Source: Rhizobium deserti (GTDB lineage: Bacteria; Pseudomonadota; Alphaproteobacteria; Rhizobiales; Rhizobiaceae). Taken from it: DNA of 64,000 bases. Of the stretch, positions 28,275 to 36,239 are shown piece after piece. The stretch covers positions 682,001 through 746,000 of the forward strand of contig NZ_SMTL01000002.1 of the NCBI RefSeq assembly GCF_004358025.1. The letters are read 5' to 3'. The notes under the pieces were generated by a model. That model was not told where the DNA came from. It ran no database searches and saw only the letters and a list, made by a program, of their open reading frames with translations. Both the position numbers and the translations under genes were made by a program. Numbering within the stretch: position 1 is the first letter of the stretch; each line of letters starts with the position of its first letter.

Positions 28275-29492
28275 CTAGATCAGCAATTGCTTCAGGTCAG
28301 CGGCTGGATCGGCAAGCACAGCCCGATTGGGCTCTCGCCCGGTTTCCAACAATTTTTTTCCCGTCACATAGGCCTTGGCATCATTGACCGCATCGACGGC
28401 GATCAACTGCCTGTTCCGAAAGTACCAGATCGAGACACTGCCCTCACGGGCGCCGGGACGCAGCAGCGTCTCGTCGTAGCCGAGATTGAAGCCAGCAATC
28501 TGAAGCTTAACGTCATATTGATCCGACCAGAACCAGGGCTTCGCCTCATACGGCGTATCGCTCCCGGCCATGACCAGGGCTGCGGCCTCCGCCTGGTCAA
28601 CGGCATTCTGTACCGATTCCAGGCGAATCCGCATGCCCTTCCACGGCAGCATGGCGCAATCGCCCATGGCGAAGATCGAGGGATCCGAACTGCGGGCAAA
28701 TTCGTCAACAATGATTCCATTGCCGACATCCAGGCCGCAATCCTGGGCAAGCTGATCATTGGCGCTCACGCCGATGCCGACGATGACGAAATCGACGTCG
28801 ATCCTGCTGCCATCCGAAAGTTCGGCAACGCAGACCTTGCCGTTTTCACCGATCAGCCGGTGCAGGCCGGTCTTCTCGCGGATGACGACGCCCCGCTCAT
28901 GGTGAATGGCCCGCATGACATCGGCGGTTTCCTTGGAGGCGACCCGCTGCAGGATTCGATCAGCCATTTCGATCAGCGTCACTTCGAGGCCGAGATGGCG
29001 GGCAACGGCGGCGGCCTCCAGGCCGATGTAACCGCCGCCGATGATCAACAGCCGGCGGCCAGGCCGCATTTCGCCGGCCAGCCTGTCGGCGTCGCGCTTG
29101 CTGCGCACCGTATAGACGCCATCCAGATCGCCGCCGATGCTGGCCGGCAGCGTGCGCGGCGCTGCACCGGTCGTCAGTGCCAGCGTCTGATAGTCCAGGG
29201 TCGATCCGTCCTGCATGCGAAGCCGCTTCGTCTTCCGGTCGATCTCTTCGACATAGGTCGACAGCCTGATCTCGATGTCGTTTTCCGCAAACCAGCTTTC
29301 CGGCCGGAAGGTGAGCCGGTCGAAGTCCATCTCGCCGAGCAGGTATTTCTTGGAAAGCGGCGGCCGCTGATAGGGGATGACTTCTTCGGACCCGATCATC
29401 GTGATCGGCCGCACGTCCCTCAAAGCACGGAGCTTGGCAGCAAGCGCAAATCCCGCCTGCCCTGCCCCGACAATCACCAACCTGCCAGCCAC
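28275..29492 (-). CDS. NAD(P)/FAD-dependent ferredoxin-type reductase
   Basis: About 405 residues with the ferredoxin/rubredoxin reductase layout: FAD-binding VIVGAGQAGFALAAKLR at the N-terminus, YQRPPLSKKYLLGE, the NAD-binding LLIIGGGYIGLEAAAVA (about residue 145), the second FAD motif IFAMGDCAMLPWKG (about residue 275) and the C-terminal reductase domain (WFWSDQYDVKLQIAG). Such enzymes pass electrons from NAD(P)H to a ferredoxin feeding an oxygenase; no oxygenase or ferredoxin gene lies alongside. GTG starts are possible at 29504 and 29492; the latter has GGAG six bases upstream. It overlaps nothing and is 11 bp before the aldolase. Confidence 0.87.
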   Translation of the reverse strand: MAGRLVIVGAGQAGFALAAKLRALRDVRPITMIGSEEVIPYQRPPLSKKYLLGEMDFDRLTFRPESWFAENDIEIRLSTYVEEIDRKTKRLRMQDGSTLDYQTLALTTGAAPRTLPASIGGDLDGVYTVRSKRDADRLAGEMRPGRRLLIIGGGYIGLEAAAVARHLGLEVTLIEMADRILQRVASKETADVMRAIHHERGVVIREKTGLHRLIGENGKVCVAELSDGSRIDVDFVIVGIGVSANDQLAQDCGLDVGNGIIVDEFARSSDPSIFAMGDCAMLPWKGMRIRLESVQNAVDQAEAAALVMAGSDTPYEAKPWFWSDQYDVKLQIAGFNLGYDETLLRPGAREGSVSIWYFRNRQLIAVDAVNDAKAYVTGKKLLETGREPNRAVLADPAADLKQLLI

Positions 29493-29716
29493 GCCCTGCT
29501 CCACATTCCGAACTCGCCTGCCGGGTGCCTGCCACGGGTAATCCCGCCCTGCCGGTCCGTCAACAGCCTGAGCCTGACAATAGATATTGCCGACCAGGAC
29601 TTTGCTCGCGCAGCGACGAAAACGCGCAGATGCGCGGCATTTTATCGACCTGTTTCAGAATGCGTCAGCGGAAAGACTATAAAGTGGGATCAAGAGGAGA
29701 CAGGAAGGAGGGTGAC

Positions 29717-30073
29717 ATGCCCTTGAACACCAACCCGAACACCCAGAATGCCGCTTCGTTACCAGACCGGGTCTTCGAGAAATTTTCGATCGACCGACCC
29801 GGCAAAATCATTTTCGTTGGACACCATCTCAGCACGAAGACCTCGTTCCGCTGCCTAATCCGCAAGATTTCGCTTGCCGGCGCCGAATTCGAGATCAGCC
29901 CGCATCTGCCGGTGCCCAACAATTTCTTTCTTGAGATTCTCGGCATTCGTGACGAGATCGGCTGCACGCTGATCCGCCGAGAAGAAGAGAAGGTGACGGT
30001 TGGCTTCAACATGCTGATCGATGCAGAATTCCTGCATCACGTGATTCGCCTGAACTTCGAAACGAGCCACTGA
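29717..30073 (+). CDS. PilZ-like domain protein (118 aa)
   Basis: A 118-residue protein preceded by AAGGAGGG. The fold looks like a PilZ barrel: RPGKIIFVGHHLSTKTSFRC (about residues 27-45), the conserved-type step IRKISLAGAEFEIS and a late TVGFNMLIDAEF strand. The usual RxxxR cyclic-di-GMP motif is not clearly there, since only one arginine (DRPGK) lies in place, so it may not bind the nucleotide. It stands alone between two oppositely or independently transcribed genes. The family assignment is moderate. Confidence 0.65.
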   Translation: MPLNTNPNTQNAASLPDRVFEKFSIDRPGKIIFVGHHLSTKTSFRCLIRKISLAGAEFEISPHLPVPNNFFLEILGIRDEIGCTLIRREEEKVTVGFNMLIDAEFLHHVIRLNFETSH

Positions 30074-30228
30074 CGAAAAGACGGCCGGCGCGGCTCCGGT
30101 CTCGCCGCCGGCTTCGATCCTGACGCGGGCACTGAAGATCGGCAACAAGGCGCCTCAAGTGCCGACATGTGCCCTTGCGCGCTCGGGAATCGCTCTTATT
30201 GTGTCCGCGTTCAGAAGCTCGGACCCCG

Positions 30229-31344
30229 ATGATGACCGCATTCTCCCGCTTTACACCGCTTGCCAGCGCCCTTCCCTCCACCGTGCCATTTGTCGGTCCC
30301 GAAGCGATCGAGCGGAGCCGGGGCCTTGCCGTCAAGGCGCGCATCGGCGCCAATGAGAATGGGTTCGGGCCAGCGCCATCGGTGATGACAGCAATCACCG
30401 CAGCAGCGGCAGACACCTGGAAATATGCGGATCCGGAAAATTTCGAACTGAAGCAGGCGCTCGCAGCGCATCTCGGATGTGCCGGCGAAAATCTTGCAAT
30501 CGGCGAAGGCATAGACAGCCTGCTCGGCCAGATCGTGCGGCTGGTGATCGATCCGGGCATGCCGGTCGTTACCTCGCTTGGCGCCTACCCCACCTTCAAT
30601 TTCCACGTGGTCGGGCATGGCGGGCGGCTGGTGACGACACCTTACATCAACGACCGTGAAGACCTCGACGGCCTGCTCGACTGCGTGCGCCGGGAAAACG
30701 CACCGCTCGTCTATTTTGCCAATCCCGACAATCCGATGGGAAGCTGGTGCGATGCCGACAGCATTGTGGCGTTTGCCAAGGCACTACCCGAGACCTGCCT
30801 GCTGGTTCTCGACGAAGCCTATTGCGAAACAGGCCCGGCGGGAGCGACTCCCGGCCTGCAGGCCCTGATCGACCACCCGAACATCATCCGAACCCGAACA
30901 TTCTCCAAAGCCTACGGACTTGCCGGCTCGCGGGTCGGCTATGCCATTTCCACGCCGGGAACGGCCCGGGCCTTTGACAAGGTGCGCAACCATTTCGGCA
31001 TGAATAGGATAGGTGTTGCGGCAGCACTGGCGGCGCTGCAGGACCAGGCATATCTTTCCGAGGTCATTGCCAGGATCAGTGCCTCGCGTGACCGGATAGC
31101 TGCTATTGCGCGGGCAAATGGCCTGGAGCCGCTTCCATCGGCCACGAATTTCGTGGCGATCAACTGCGGCCGTGACGGCGCTTACGCCCGCGCCATTGTC
31201 GATGGACTGATGGAGCAAGGCGTGTTCATTCGCATGCCTGGCGTCGCACCGCTCAATCGTTGCATTCGTGTCAGCACCGGTCCCGAGCAGGATATGGCGC
31301 TTCTCGAACAAGCGCTGCCGCAGGTGCTGAAGGCGATCACCTGA
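30229..31344 (+). CDS. PLP-dependent aminotransferase, HisC-like class I/II
   Basis: A 371-residue fold-type I aminotransferase similar to histidinol-phosphate aminotransferases. It has the substrate-binding ARIGANENGFGPAPS region, FANPDNPMGSWCD, the PLP-ring aspartate in LLVLDEAYCE, and the Schiff-base lysine in RTFSKAYGLAGSRVGYA. Rhizobia have several such genes; the true hisC is usually elsewhere, and no histidine genes flank this one, so the substrate is uncertain (histidinol phosphate, aromatic or other amino acids). Start is one of two adjacent ATGs (30229 and 30232); the frame from 30169 is less likely. Confidence 0.85.
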   Translation: MMTAFSRFTPLASALPSTVPFVGPEAIERSRGLAVKARIGANENGFGPAPSVMTAITAAAADTWKYADPENFELKQALAAHLGCAGENLAIGEGIDSLLGQIVRLVIDPGMPVVTSLGAYPTFNFHVVGHGGRLVTTPYINDREDLDGLLDCVRRENAPLVYFANPDNPMGSWCDADSIVAFAKALPETCLLVLDEAYCETGPAGATPGLQALIDHPNIIRTRTFSKAYGLAGSRVGYAISTPGTARAFDKVRNHFGMNRIGVAAALAALQDQAYLSEVIARISASRDRIAAIARANGLEPLPSATNFVAINCGRDGAYARAIVDGLMEQGVFIRMPGVAPLNRCIRVSTGPEQDMALLEQALPQVLKAIT

Positions 31345-31502
31345 AACAAGATCGGCCGCGCCGGCCTTGTTCCTGCCGGTCGCGACCTAGTCTATTGGCG
31401 TCGGCTCCACTCCCCGCCGGCGCTTTGTCCCCTCTTGATCGTCTTCTTGTTAGGGCGTCTTCTTGTCTTGTTGTTTCTCCGGACCGCCGAGGCGACCGGA
31501 AC

Positions 31503-31769
31503 TCAATGCATCGTCATCCATTCGCGAGCGGCGCGCAGGGCTGCCGCAAGCTGCATCTTGGTCATCGTCTGGGCCAGATCGCCGCGCAGTTCGGCAGCCC
31601 GGTCAGAGCCTTTGATGGCTGCAATGTTCAGCCACTTGTGAGCGGAGACCAGATCGACGGGGCAGCCGCGCCCGGTCGCATACATGAGCCCCATATCGCA
31701 GAAGGTTTCGGCGCGAGTCTCGCCACCCATGGTGGCCATGTCAGAAGTCGTCATTTCAAAGCGTGCCAT
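31503..31769 (-). CDS. Small Sel1-repeat-like protein (88 aa)
   Basis: An 88-residue protein with one Sel1-type repeat: FCDMGLMYATGRGCPVDLVS followed by AHKWLNIAAIKGSDRA, the (A/G)-W-L-x-x-A pattern typical of tetratricopeptide-like SLR units. There is no signal peptide, so it probably is cytoplasmic and binds another protein. ATG at 31769 has AGGGA about ten bases before it; an internal ATG at 31754 is possible. Neighbouring genes give no clue to its partner. Confidence 0.78.
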   Translation of the reverse strand: MARFEMTTSDMATMGGETRAETFCDMGLMYATGRGCPVDLVSAHKWLNIAAIKGSDRAAELRGDLAQTMTKMQLAAALRAAREWMTMH

Positions 31770-32263
31770 CGGTATTGATCCCTGTTTAAACTGTTTGTCG
31801 TCTGCCCTGTCTTGCTACCTTCGGATCACCGTCTTGAAGCGGCTTTTCGATCCTTCCGGCCGGCGGTGTTTCCCGCTCGTCTTATGGCTTCACTATGAGG
31901 CAAACCTGACAAAAGACGCCTAAAAAGCATGATTAATTCGCTGAAAACAAAGTACAAACACCTGGTAAACTTGGCTTTTCGTTAAACATCACGAGCCCTG
32001 AGGACCAAGGCTTTTGCTTCAATTTTTACGAAAATTTCAGATCCTCATTTCAACCCATTGATAACCATCAGTGCAGCCTTTGATTTTCGGCCGGCAGAAA
32101 AACCGAAGTGCCAAGGTCGCAAAAGACCTTCTGCCGCCTGCCCTTCCCTGTTTACCTTACGTGCGCGTAAGCTAGCCTTTACGCCTGACCGTCAAGAGGA
32201 GCGGGAAGAACAAGCCACGCTGACTTCGTCATGCGAAGGAGCGCGTCAAAGGGAGGAAAGCTG
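31770..32263. other. 494-bp gene-poor, AT-richer region
   Basis: The longest stretch without a gene. It is divergent between the Sel1-like gene and the DUF2147 gene. Its middle (about 31920-32060) is visibly richer in A and T than its surroundings. It contains a small hairpin (AAGGTC / GACCTT, 32113-32130) and the palindrome at 32156-32171. No convincing open frame; a short RNA gene is possible but not demonstrable by eye. Confidence 0.5.
32156..32171. promoter_or_regulatory. 16-bp palindrome upstream of DUF2147 gene
   Basis: CTTACG-TGCG-CGTAAG, perfect 6-bp arms with a four-base spacer, 93 bases before the DUF2147 start. The arms have the operator-like look of a TetR- or MerR-type site. The binding protein is unknown. 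Confidence 0.4.
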
Positions 32264-32608
32264 ATGATAAAGATACCGAGACTGATGCTCGCAGCCGCCG
32301 TTTCACTAATTGCGGTCACAGCCCAGGCCGCCGAGGCGATCGAAGGCAACTGGAAGACTGCCAGCGGCGAAACGGCCCAGATTGCCAAATGCGGCAGCGC
32401 CTATTGCGTAACGCTGAAGACCGGCAAGCATGCAGGCAAAAAGATTGGCACCCTTTCCGGCAAGGGCGCCGAATATACCGGCGAGATTACGGATCCGGCC
32501 AATGACAAGACCTATAGCGGCTCCGGATCGGTTTCCGGCGATTCGCTGAAGATGAGGGGTTGCGTCATGAAAGTGCTTTGCAAGACCCAGAACTGGTCAC
32601 GCCTGTAG
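32264..32608 (+). CDS. Secreted DUF2147-type protein
   Basis: A 114-residue periplasmic protein with a signal peptide (MIKIPRLMLAAAVSLIAVTA, cleaved after AQA) and the DUF2147 pattern: IEGNWKTASGETAQI, CGSAYCVTLKTGKHAGK, ITDPANDKTYSGSGSVSGD and the cysteines in RGCVMKVLCKTQNW. The family forms a small beta barrel of unknown role. ATG at 32264 has a strong GGGAGGAA site; the longer frame from 32231 is not needed. It ends with a stable hairpin terminator. Confidence 0.88.
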   Translation: MIKIPRLMLAAAVSLIAVTAQAAEAIEGNWKTASGETAQIAKCGSAYCVTLKTGKHAGKKIGTLSGKGAEYTGEITDPANDKTYSGSGSVSGDSLKMRGCVMKVLCKTQNWSRL

Positions 32609-32622
32609 CCAGTTTGGCCATC

Positions 32623-32652
32623 CGGCTGCCCGCCATCACCGGTGGGCAGCCG
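32623..32652 (+). terminator. Terminator after DUF2147 gene
   Basis: Perfect 9-bp stem CGGCTGCCC / GGGCAGCCG with a 12-base loop, 15 bases after the stop codon; the following CTTCCTT is only weakly T-rich. Confidence 0.6.
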
Positions 32653-32749
32653 CTTCCTTGAACCTCGATGAACGGCGGATGAACTGACGTCTCAGCGGAA
32701 GTTCAGGCATGCTCCCTATTCTGAAACAGTCGAAAAGGGAGCAAGGGCA

Positions 32750-32920
32750 ATGTCGGGCATTATCCCACGGTTCATCATCGTCACATTGGTCTTCGTCAAT
32801 TTCGCTATTCTGTTTGCAGCTCTTGCCAGACAGGAAGCGCCGTCGGCTTTGCCTGCCAACGCTGCACCTTCATCCTTCTGCGCCGAGACACAAGGCAGCA
32901 GGTGCACGAAATGGCTTTGA
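32750..32920 (+). CDS. Very small membrane or secreted protein (56 aa)
   Basis: A 56-residue open frame with ATG at 32750 preceded by GGGAGCAAGG. The first half is one long hydrophobic helix (IIPRFIIVTLVFVNFAILFA), then a short Ala/Pro-rich tail with two cysteines (SFCAETQGSRCTKWL). It may be a single-pass inner-membrane peptide, or be cleaved after the helix. An overlapping frame at 32709-32939 lacks these features. No homologue is known to me. Confidence 0.5.
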   Translation: MSGIIPRFIIVTLVFVNFAILFAALARQEAPSALPANAAPSSFCAETQGSRCTKWL

Positions 32921-32990
32921 AATCTTCCGACGAGGATAAGACGCCATTGCACGCCGTTTGATTGTCATAGAGTTCTCTCTATAATGGCGC

Positions 32991-34490
32991 ATGAACACAC
33001 GAATCTTTTCCTTATCCCCACTTTCCTCCATCAGCCCCAGTCCGAGCGCCCCGCAGGTCTTCAACGATGCGGTTGAAGCCGTCGACGCGCTAGACGCGCT
33101 TTACGAACGCAATACGCAGTTCCTGATCGGCGCCTTCGGTTCGCTTGCCAAGGGCGCCCCGGTTACGGCGCGCTACCGCGCCTGCTATCCACAGGTCAGC
33201 ATCGAGACGACCTCCTTCGGGCATGCGGATTCGCGGCTGTCCTACGGACACGTGACATCCCCCGGCATCTACACGACGACGATCACCCGGCCGAAGCTCT
33301 TCCGCCATTACCTGATCGAGCAGCTCGATCTTCTGATGCGCAACCACGGCGTGCCGGTGACGGTATCCGAATCAACGACGCCGATCCCGCTGCATTTCGC
33401 GTTCAGCGAAGGCGCCCATTTAGAAGGCTCTGCGGCGGCGCTTTCCGACGTGCCGCTGCGCGACCTGTTCGATACTCCCGACCTCAACAATACGGACGAC
33501 TTGATCGCAAATGGCGAATATGAACAGTCGCCCGGCGAGCCTGCGCCGCTTGCGCCTTTTACGGCGCAACGTATCGATTATTCGCTGGCCCGGCTGAGCC
33601 ATTACACGGCGACCAATGCGGAGCATTTCCAGAACTTCGTTTTGTTTACCAATTACCAGTTCTATATCGACGAATTCGCCGCCTGGGCGCGGGCGATGAT
33701 GGCCAATGGCGGCGAAGGCTATACGTCCTTCGTGGAGCCCGGCAATGTCATGACGCCTGCCGGAAGCGACAAGCCGGAAACGCCGCTGATCACGCGCATG
33801 CCGCAAATGCCGGCCTATCATTTGAAGAAGGAAGGCCACGCGGGAATCACGCTCATCAATATCGGCGTCGGCCCGTCCAATGCCAAAACGATTACCGACC
33901 ACGTGGCGGTGCTGCGCCCGCATGCCTGGCTGATGGTCGGCCATTGCGCCGGGCTTCGCAACAGCCAGAGGCTTGGCGACTATGTGCTTGCCCATGCCTA
34001 TGTCCGGGAAGATCACGTGCTCGACGACGACCTTCCCGTCTGGGTGCCCATCCCGGCGCTGGCCGAGGTGCAGCAGGCGCTGGAAAGCGCTGTCGAGGAA
34101 GTCACCGGTTATGAAGGCTTCGAGCTGAAGCGGATCATGCGCACCGGCACGGTGGCGACGATCGACAACCGCAACTGGGAACTGCGCGATCAGCGCGGGC
34201 CGGTGAAGCGGCTTTCGCAGTCACGCGCGGTGGCGCTCGACATGGAATCCGCGACGATCGCCGCCAACGGCTTCCGCTTCCGGGTACCTTATGGGACGCT
34301 TCTATGCGTTTCCGACCGGCCGTTACACGGCGAGCTGAAACTGCCCGGAATGGCAACTGCCTTCTACCGGACCCAGGTCAGCCAGCATCTGCAGATCGGC
34401 ATCCGTGCAGTGCAAAAGCTGGCGGCTATGCCCACCGAAACGCTGCATTCGCGGAAACTCCGCAGCTTCTACGAGACAGCGTTTCAGTGA
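32991..34490 (+). CDS. amn: AMP nucleosidase
   Basis: A 499-residue enzyme that hydrolyses AMP to adenine and ribose 5-phosphate, keeping the adenylate pool in balance. It shows an N-terminal regulatory domain (FNDAVEAVDALDALYERN onward) and a C-terminal nucleoside-phosphorylase-like domain with GITLINIGVGPSNAKTITDHVA, LMVGHCAGLRNSQRLGDYVL, and the nucleoside-binding ALDMESATIAANGFRFRVPY. Length and architecture fit the E. coli Amn type. The ATG at 32991 has only a weak ribosome-binding site. Confidence 0.94.
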   Translation: MNTRIFSLSPLSSISPSPSAPQVFNDAVEAVDALDALYERNTQFLIGAFGSLAKGAPVTARYRACYPQVSIETTSFGHADSRLSYGHVTSPGIYTTTITRPKLFRHYLIEQLDLLMRNHGVPVTVSESTTPIPLHFAFSEGAHLEGSAAALSDVPLRDLFDTPDLNNTDDLIANGEYEQSPGEPAPLAPFTAQRIDYSLARLSHYTATNAEHFQNFVLFTNYQFYIDEFAAWARAMMANGGEGYTSFVEPGNVMTPAGSDKPETPLITRMPQMPAYHLKKEGHAGITLINIGVGPSNAKTITDHVAVLRPHAWLMVGHCAGLRNSQRLGDYVLAHAYVREDHVLDDDLPVWVPIPALAEVQQALESAVEEVTGYEGFELKRIMRTGTVATIDNRNWELRDQRGPVKRLSQSRAVALDMESATIAANGFRFRVPYGTLLCVSDRPLHGELKLPGMATAFYRTQVSQHLQIGIRAVQKLAAMPTETLHSRKLRSFYETAFQ

Positions 34491-34510
34491 CATTGTATAG
34501 CGCGATGCAT

Positions 34511-34540
34511 GGGTGTATGATTGAGGTTAATCATACACCC
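34511..34540. promoter_or_regulatory. Operator: perfect 12-bp inverted repeat before vapBC
   Basis: GGGTGTATGATT and its exact complement AATCATACACCC flank a six-base spacer (GAGGTT), ending ten bases before the vapB ATG. This size and place fits an autoregulatory site for a dimeric antitoxin, and overlaps the likely -10/start region. Confidence 0.8.
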
Positions 34541-34550
34541 AGAGGCGAAT

Positions 34551-34793
34551 ATGCGCACCAATATCGATATCGATAATGGCCTATTGGCTGAAGCCATGAA
34601 GTTGGGCGGCCTGCAAACGAAGAAGGCAGTCGTCGAAAAGGCCCTGCAGCATTTTGTGCGGCATCACAGACGTAAAAAAGCCTGGGAAGAATTGCGAGGC
34701 CTAGGTTGGGAAGGCGATCTTGATGAAATGCGCCGGGATATAGATCCCAACGAGCCACTGCTGCCTGATCATCATAAAGATGCTGCCGAATGA
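34551..34793 (+). CDS. vapB: Type II antitoxin, VapB family
   Basis: An 80-residue antitoxin. The N-terminal MRTNIDIDNGLLAEAMKLGG is the ribbon-helix-helix-like DNA-binding part, followed by KKAVVEKALQHFVRHHRRKKA and an acidic, probably toxin-binding tail (LGWEGDLDEMRRDIDPNEP). The ATG at 34551 follows AGAGG and leaves the operator upstream; the in-frame start at 34521 would lie inside the operator. Its last codons overlap the toxin start by four bases (ATGA), the usual translational coupling. Confidence 0.9.
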   Translation: MRTNIDIDNGLLAEAMKLGGLQTKKAVVEKALQHFVRHHRRKKAWEELRGLGWEGDLDEMRRDIDPNEPLLPDHHKDAAE

Positions 34794-35179
34794 TCGTTGT
34801 CGATAGTTCGGTCTGGATATCCAGACTGCATAACGTCGTGACACCGGAAACTCAAAAATTCGACGAGATCGAAGACCTCGATGACATAATCCTCGGAGAC
34901 ATCGTTCTGCTCGAAATCCTGCGTGGCACTCGTGATGACAAGAATGCTGAGAACGTTCGCCGCAAGCTGCAGGATTTTGCGCCGGTATCAATGCTGTCTC
35001 CCAATTTGGCGGTGGAAGCTGCGCGTAACTACCGCATTCTGCGGGAGCGCGGTAGAACACTTAGCAAGACACCTGACCTCATCATCGGCACCTATTGCAT
35101 TGTAAATGGCTACAGCCTTCTACAGCGGGACAAGGACTACATGCCGATGGCCGATCATCTCGGCCTCAAGCTCGCCTGA
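34790..35179 (+). CDS. vapC: PIN-domain ribonuclease toxin, VapC family
   Basis: A 129-residue PIN-domain toxin. The acidic active-site residues are in place: Asp5 in MIVVDSSVW, a glutamate in DIVLLEILRG (about residue 43), the aspartates in SKTPDLIIGTYCI and the last one in LLQRDKDYMPMADHLG. VapC toxins cleave tRNA or rRNA and are silenced by VapB. The gene overlaps vapB by four bases and ends one base before the convergent membrane-protein gene. Nothing suggests inactivation. Confidence 0.92.
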   Translation: MIVVDSSVWISRLHNVVTPETQKFDEIEDLDDIILGDIVLLEILRGTRDDKNAENVRRKLQDFAPVSMLSPNLAVEAARNYRILRERGRTLSKTPDLIIGTYCIVNGYSLLQRDKDYMPMADHLGLKLA

Positions 35180-35180
35180 A

Positions 35181-36143
35181 TCAACCCCGCGCCTTCCCCC
35201 TCGCTGAAAACAGCGACAGCGCGGTTCCCATCAGCGACGACACGATCACCAGCAGGTGCGTGTTGACGGCCGCCTGGCCGAGCGCCTCGAGCATCGGCTT
35301 TGCCGTGTCGGCGCCGAAAGCGACGGCGCCGGCGGTGATGCCGGCCGGATAGGTGCCGACGCCGGCCGGCGCATGCACCGGCAGGACCGAGGATAGTTCA
35401 CCGCCCAAGGCGCCGCCGAAGCTGGAGCCCAACGATAGATCCCCGAGCAGGCCGAGCACCCAGGCAAGCACCGCGATCTTGGTGAACCAGTTGACGAGCG
35501 TCACGGCCCAGGCGCGGGCAAAAGCACTGCCATTGAGCGGCAGCCCGGCTTCCACTTCGTCCAGCAGCTTGCGGGCTTTGGACGGTAATATGCTTGCCGC
35601 CATCCGCAGAACATGGCGGCGAAGCGCGAAGGCAAGTGCGGGCAGCACCAGGAAGGCGAGCCAAAGCGCCCATGCCCAGGCTTTGCCGTTCTGCAGCACC
35701 AGGCCGGTGCCGGCAGCCGCCAGGAGTGCATGCAGGTCGAACAGCCGCATGACGAAAAGTGCCGCGGTGCCGCGGGCTACCGACAAGCCGAATTCACGTT
35801 TCATCAGCAGCGGAAAGCTGACCTCGCCAGTGCGGAAGGGCAGCATGATATTGAGAAGGTTATGGACCTGCACGAGCCGCAGCAGGATGCCGAAATGTCC
35901 GGCCGTCTCCTTGGGGAAGTAGTCGTAGATCCGCCAGGTGCGCAGCACGTAGGTGACAAGCAGCAGCAGCATGGCGATGATGGCCGAGCCCCAGCCCGCC
36001 GAACTCCACAGCGAGATCACGCTTTTCCAGCCCCAGACCCACTGGATGAAGGCGGCGTAGAGCAGGATGATGGCGACGGTTGCGAGCGTCATAGCGTGGC
36101 GAATTATCCATGCGCTGCGGCTGGCACCGGGATAATTCTTCAT
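35181..36143 (-). CDS. UPF0104/flippase-like membrane protein
   Basis: A 320-residue protein of about eight membrane helices with the UPF0104 landmarks: MLPFRTGEVSFPLLMKREFG (about residues 99-118) and SSVLPVHAPAGVGTYPAG (about 252-269), corresponding to the AGGLG-type motif of the family. It lies head to head with the GT2 gene across a 96-bp gap and next to two GT39 enzymes, so a role in moving or presenting a lipid-linked sugar is a fair guess. A related family member is at 18303. Confidence 0.83.
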   Translation of the reverse strand: MKNYPGASRSAWIIRHAMTLATVAIILLYAAFIQWVWGWKSVISLWSSAGWGSAIIAMLLLLVTYVLRTWRIYDYFPKETAGHFGILLRLVQVHNLLNIMLPFRTGEVSFPLLMKREFGLSVARGTAALFVMRLFDLHALLAAAGTGLVLQNGKAWAWALWLAFLVLPALAFALRRHVLRMAASILPSKARKLLDEVEAGLPLNGSAFARAWAVTLVNWFTKIAVLAWVLGLLGDLSLGSSFGGALGGELSSVLPVHAPAGVGTYPAGITAGAVAFGADTAKPMLEALGQAAVNTHLLVIVSSLMGTALSLFSARGKARG

Positions 36144-36239
36144 ATACTAGGGTGCCTCATCTGGGATTTTGGACAAATTCCGGGTTTCGGGGGCCATGAT
36201 GGCGGCCTCATGGAGCCCGTGGTTTAGGAGAAACACAAG

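Noticed and set aside
28287..29726. 479-codon plus-strand frame opposite the ferredoxin reductase
   Set aside because: Opposite a gene with complete FAD and NAD motifs; the translation shows no domain.
36144..36239. Riboswitch or attenuator in short divergent spaces
   Set aside because: The 96-bp space before GT2 and similar gaps are too short and show no conserved folded leader that I can recognise.
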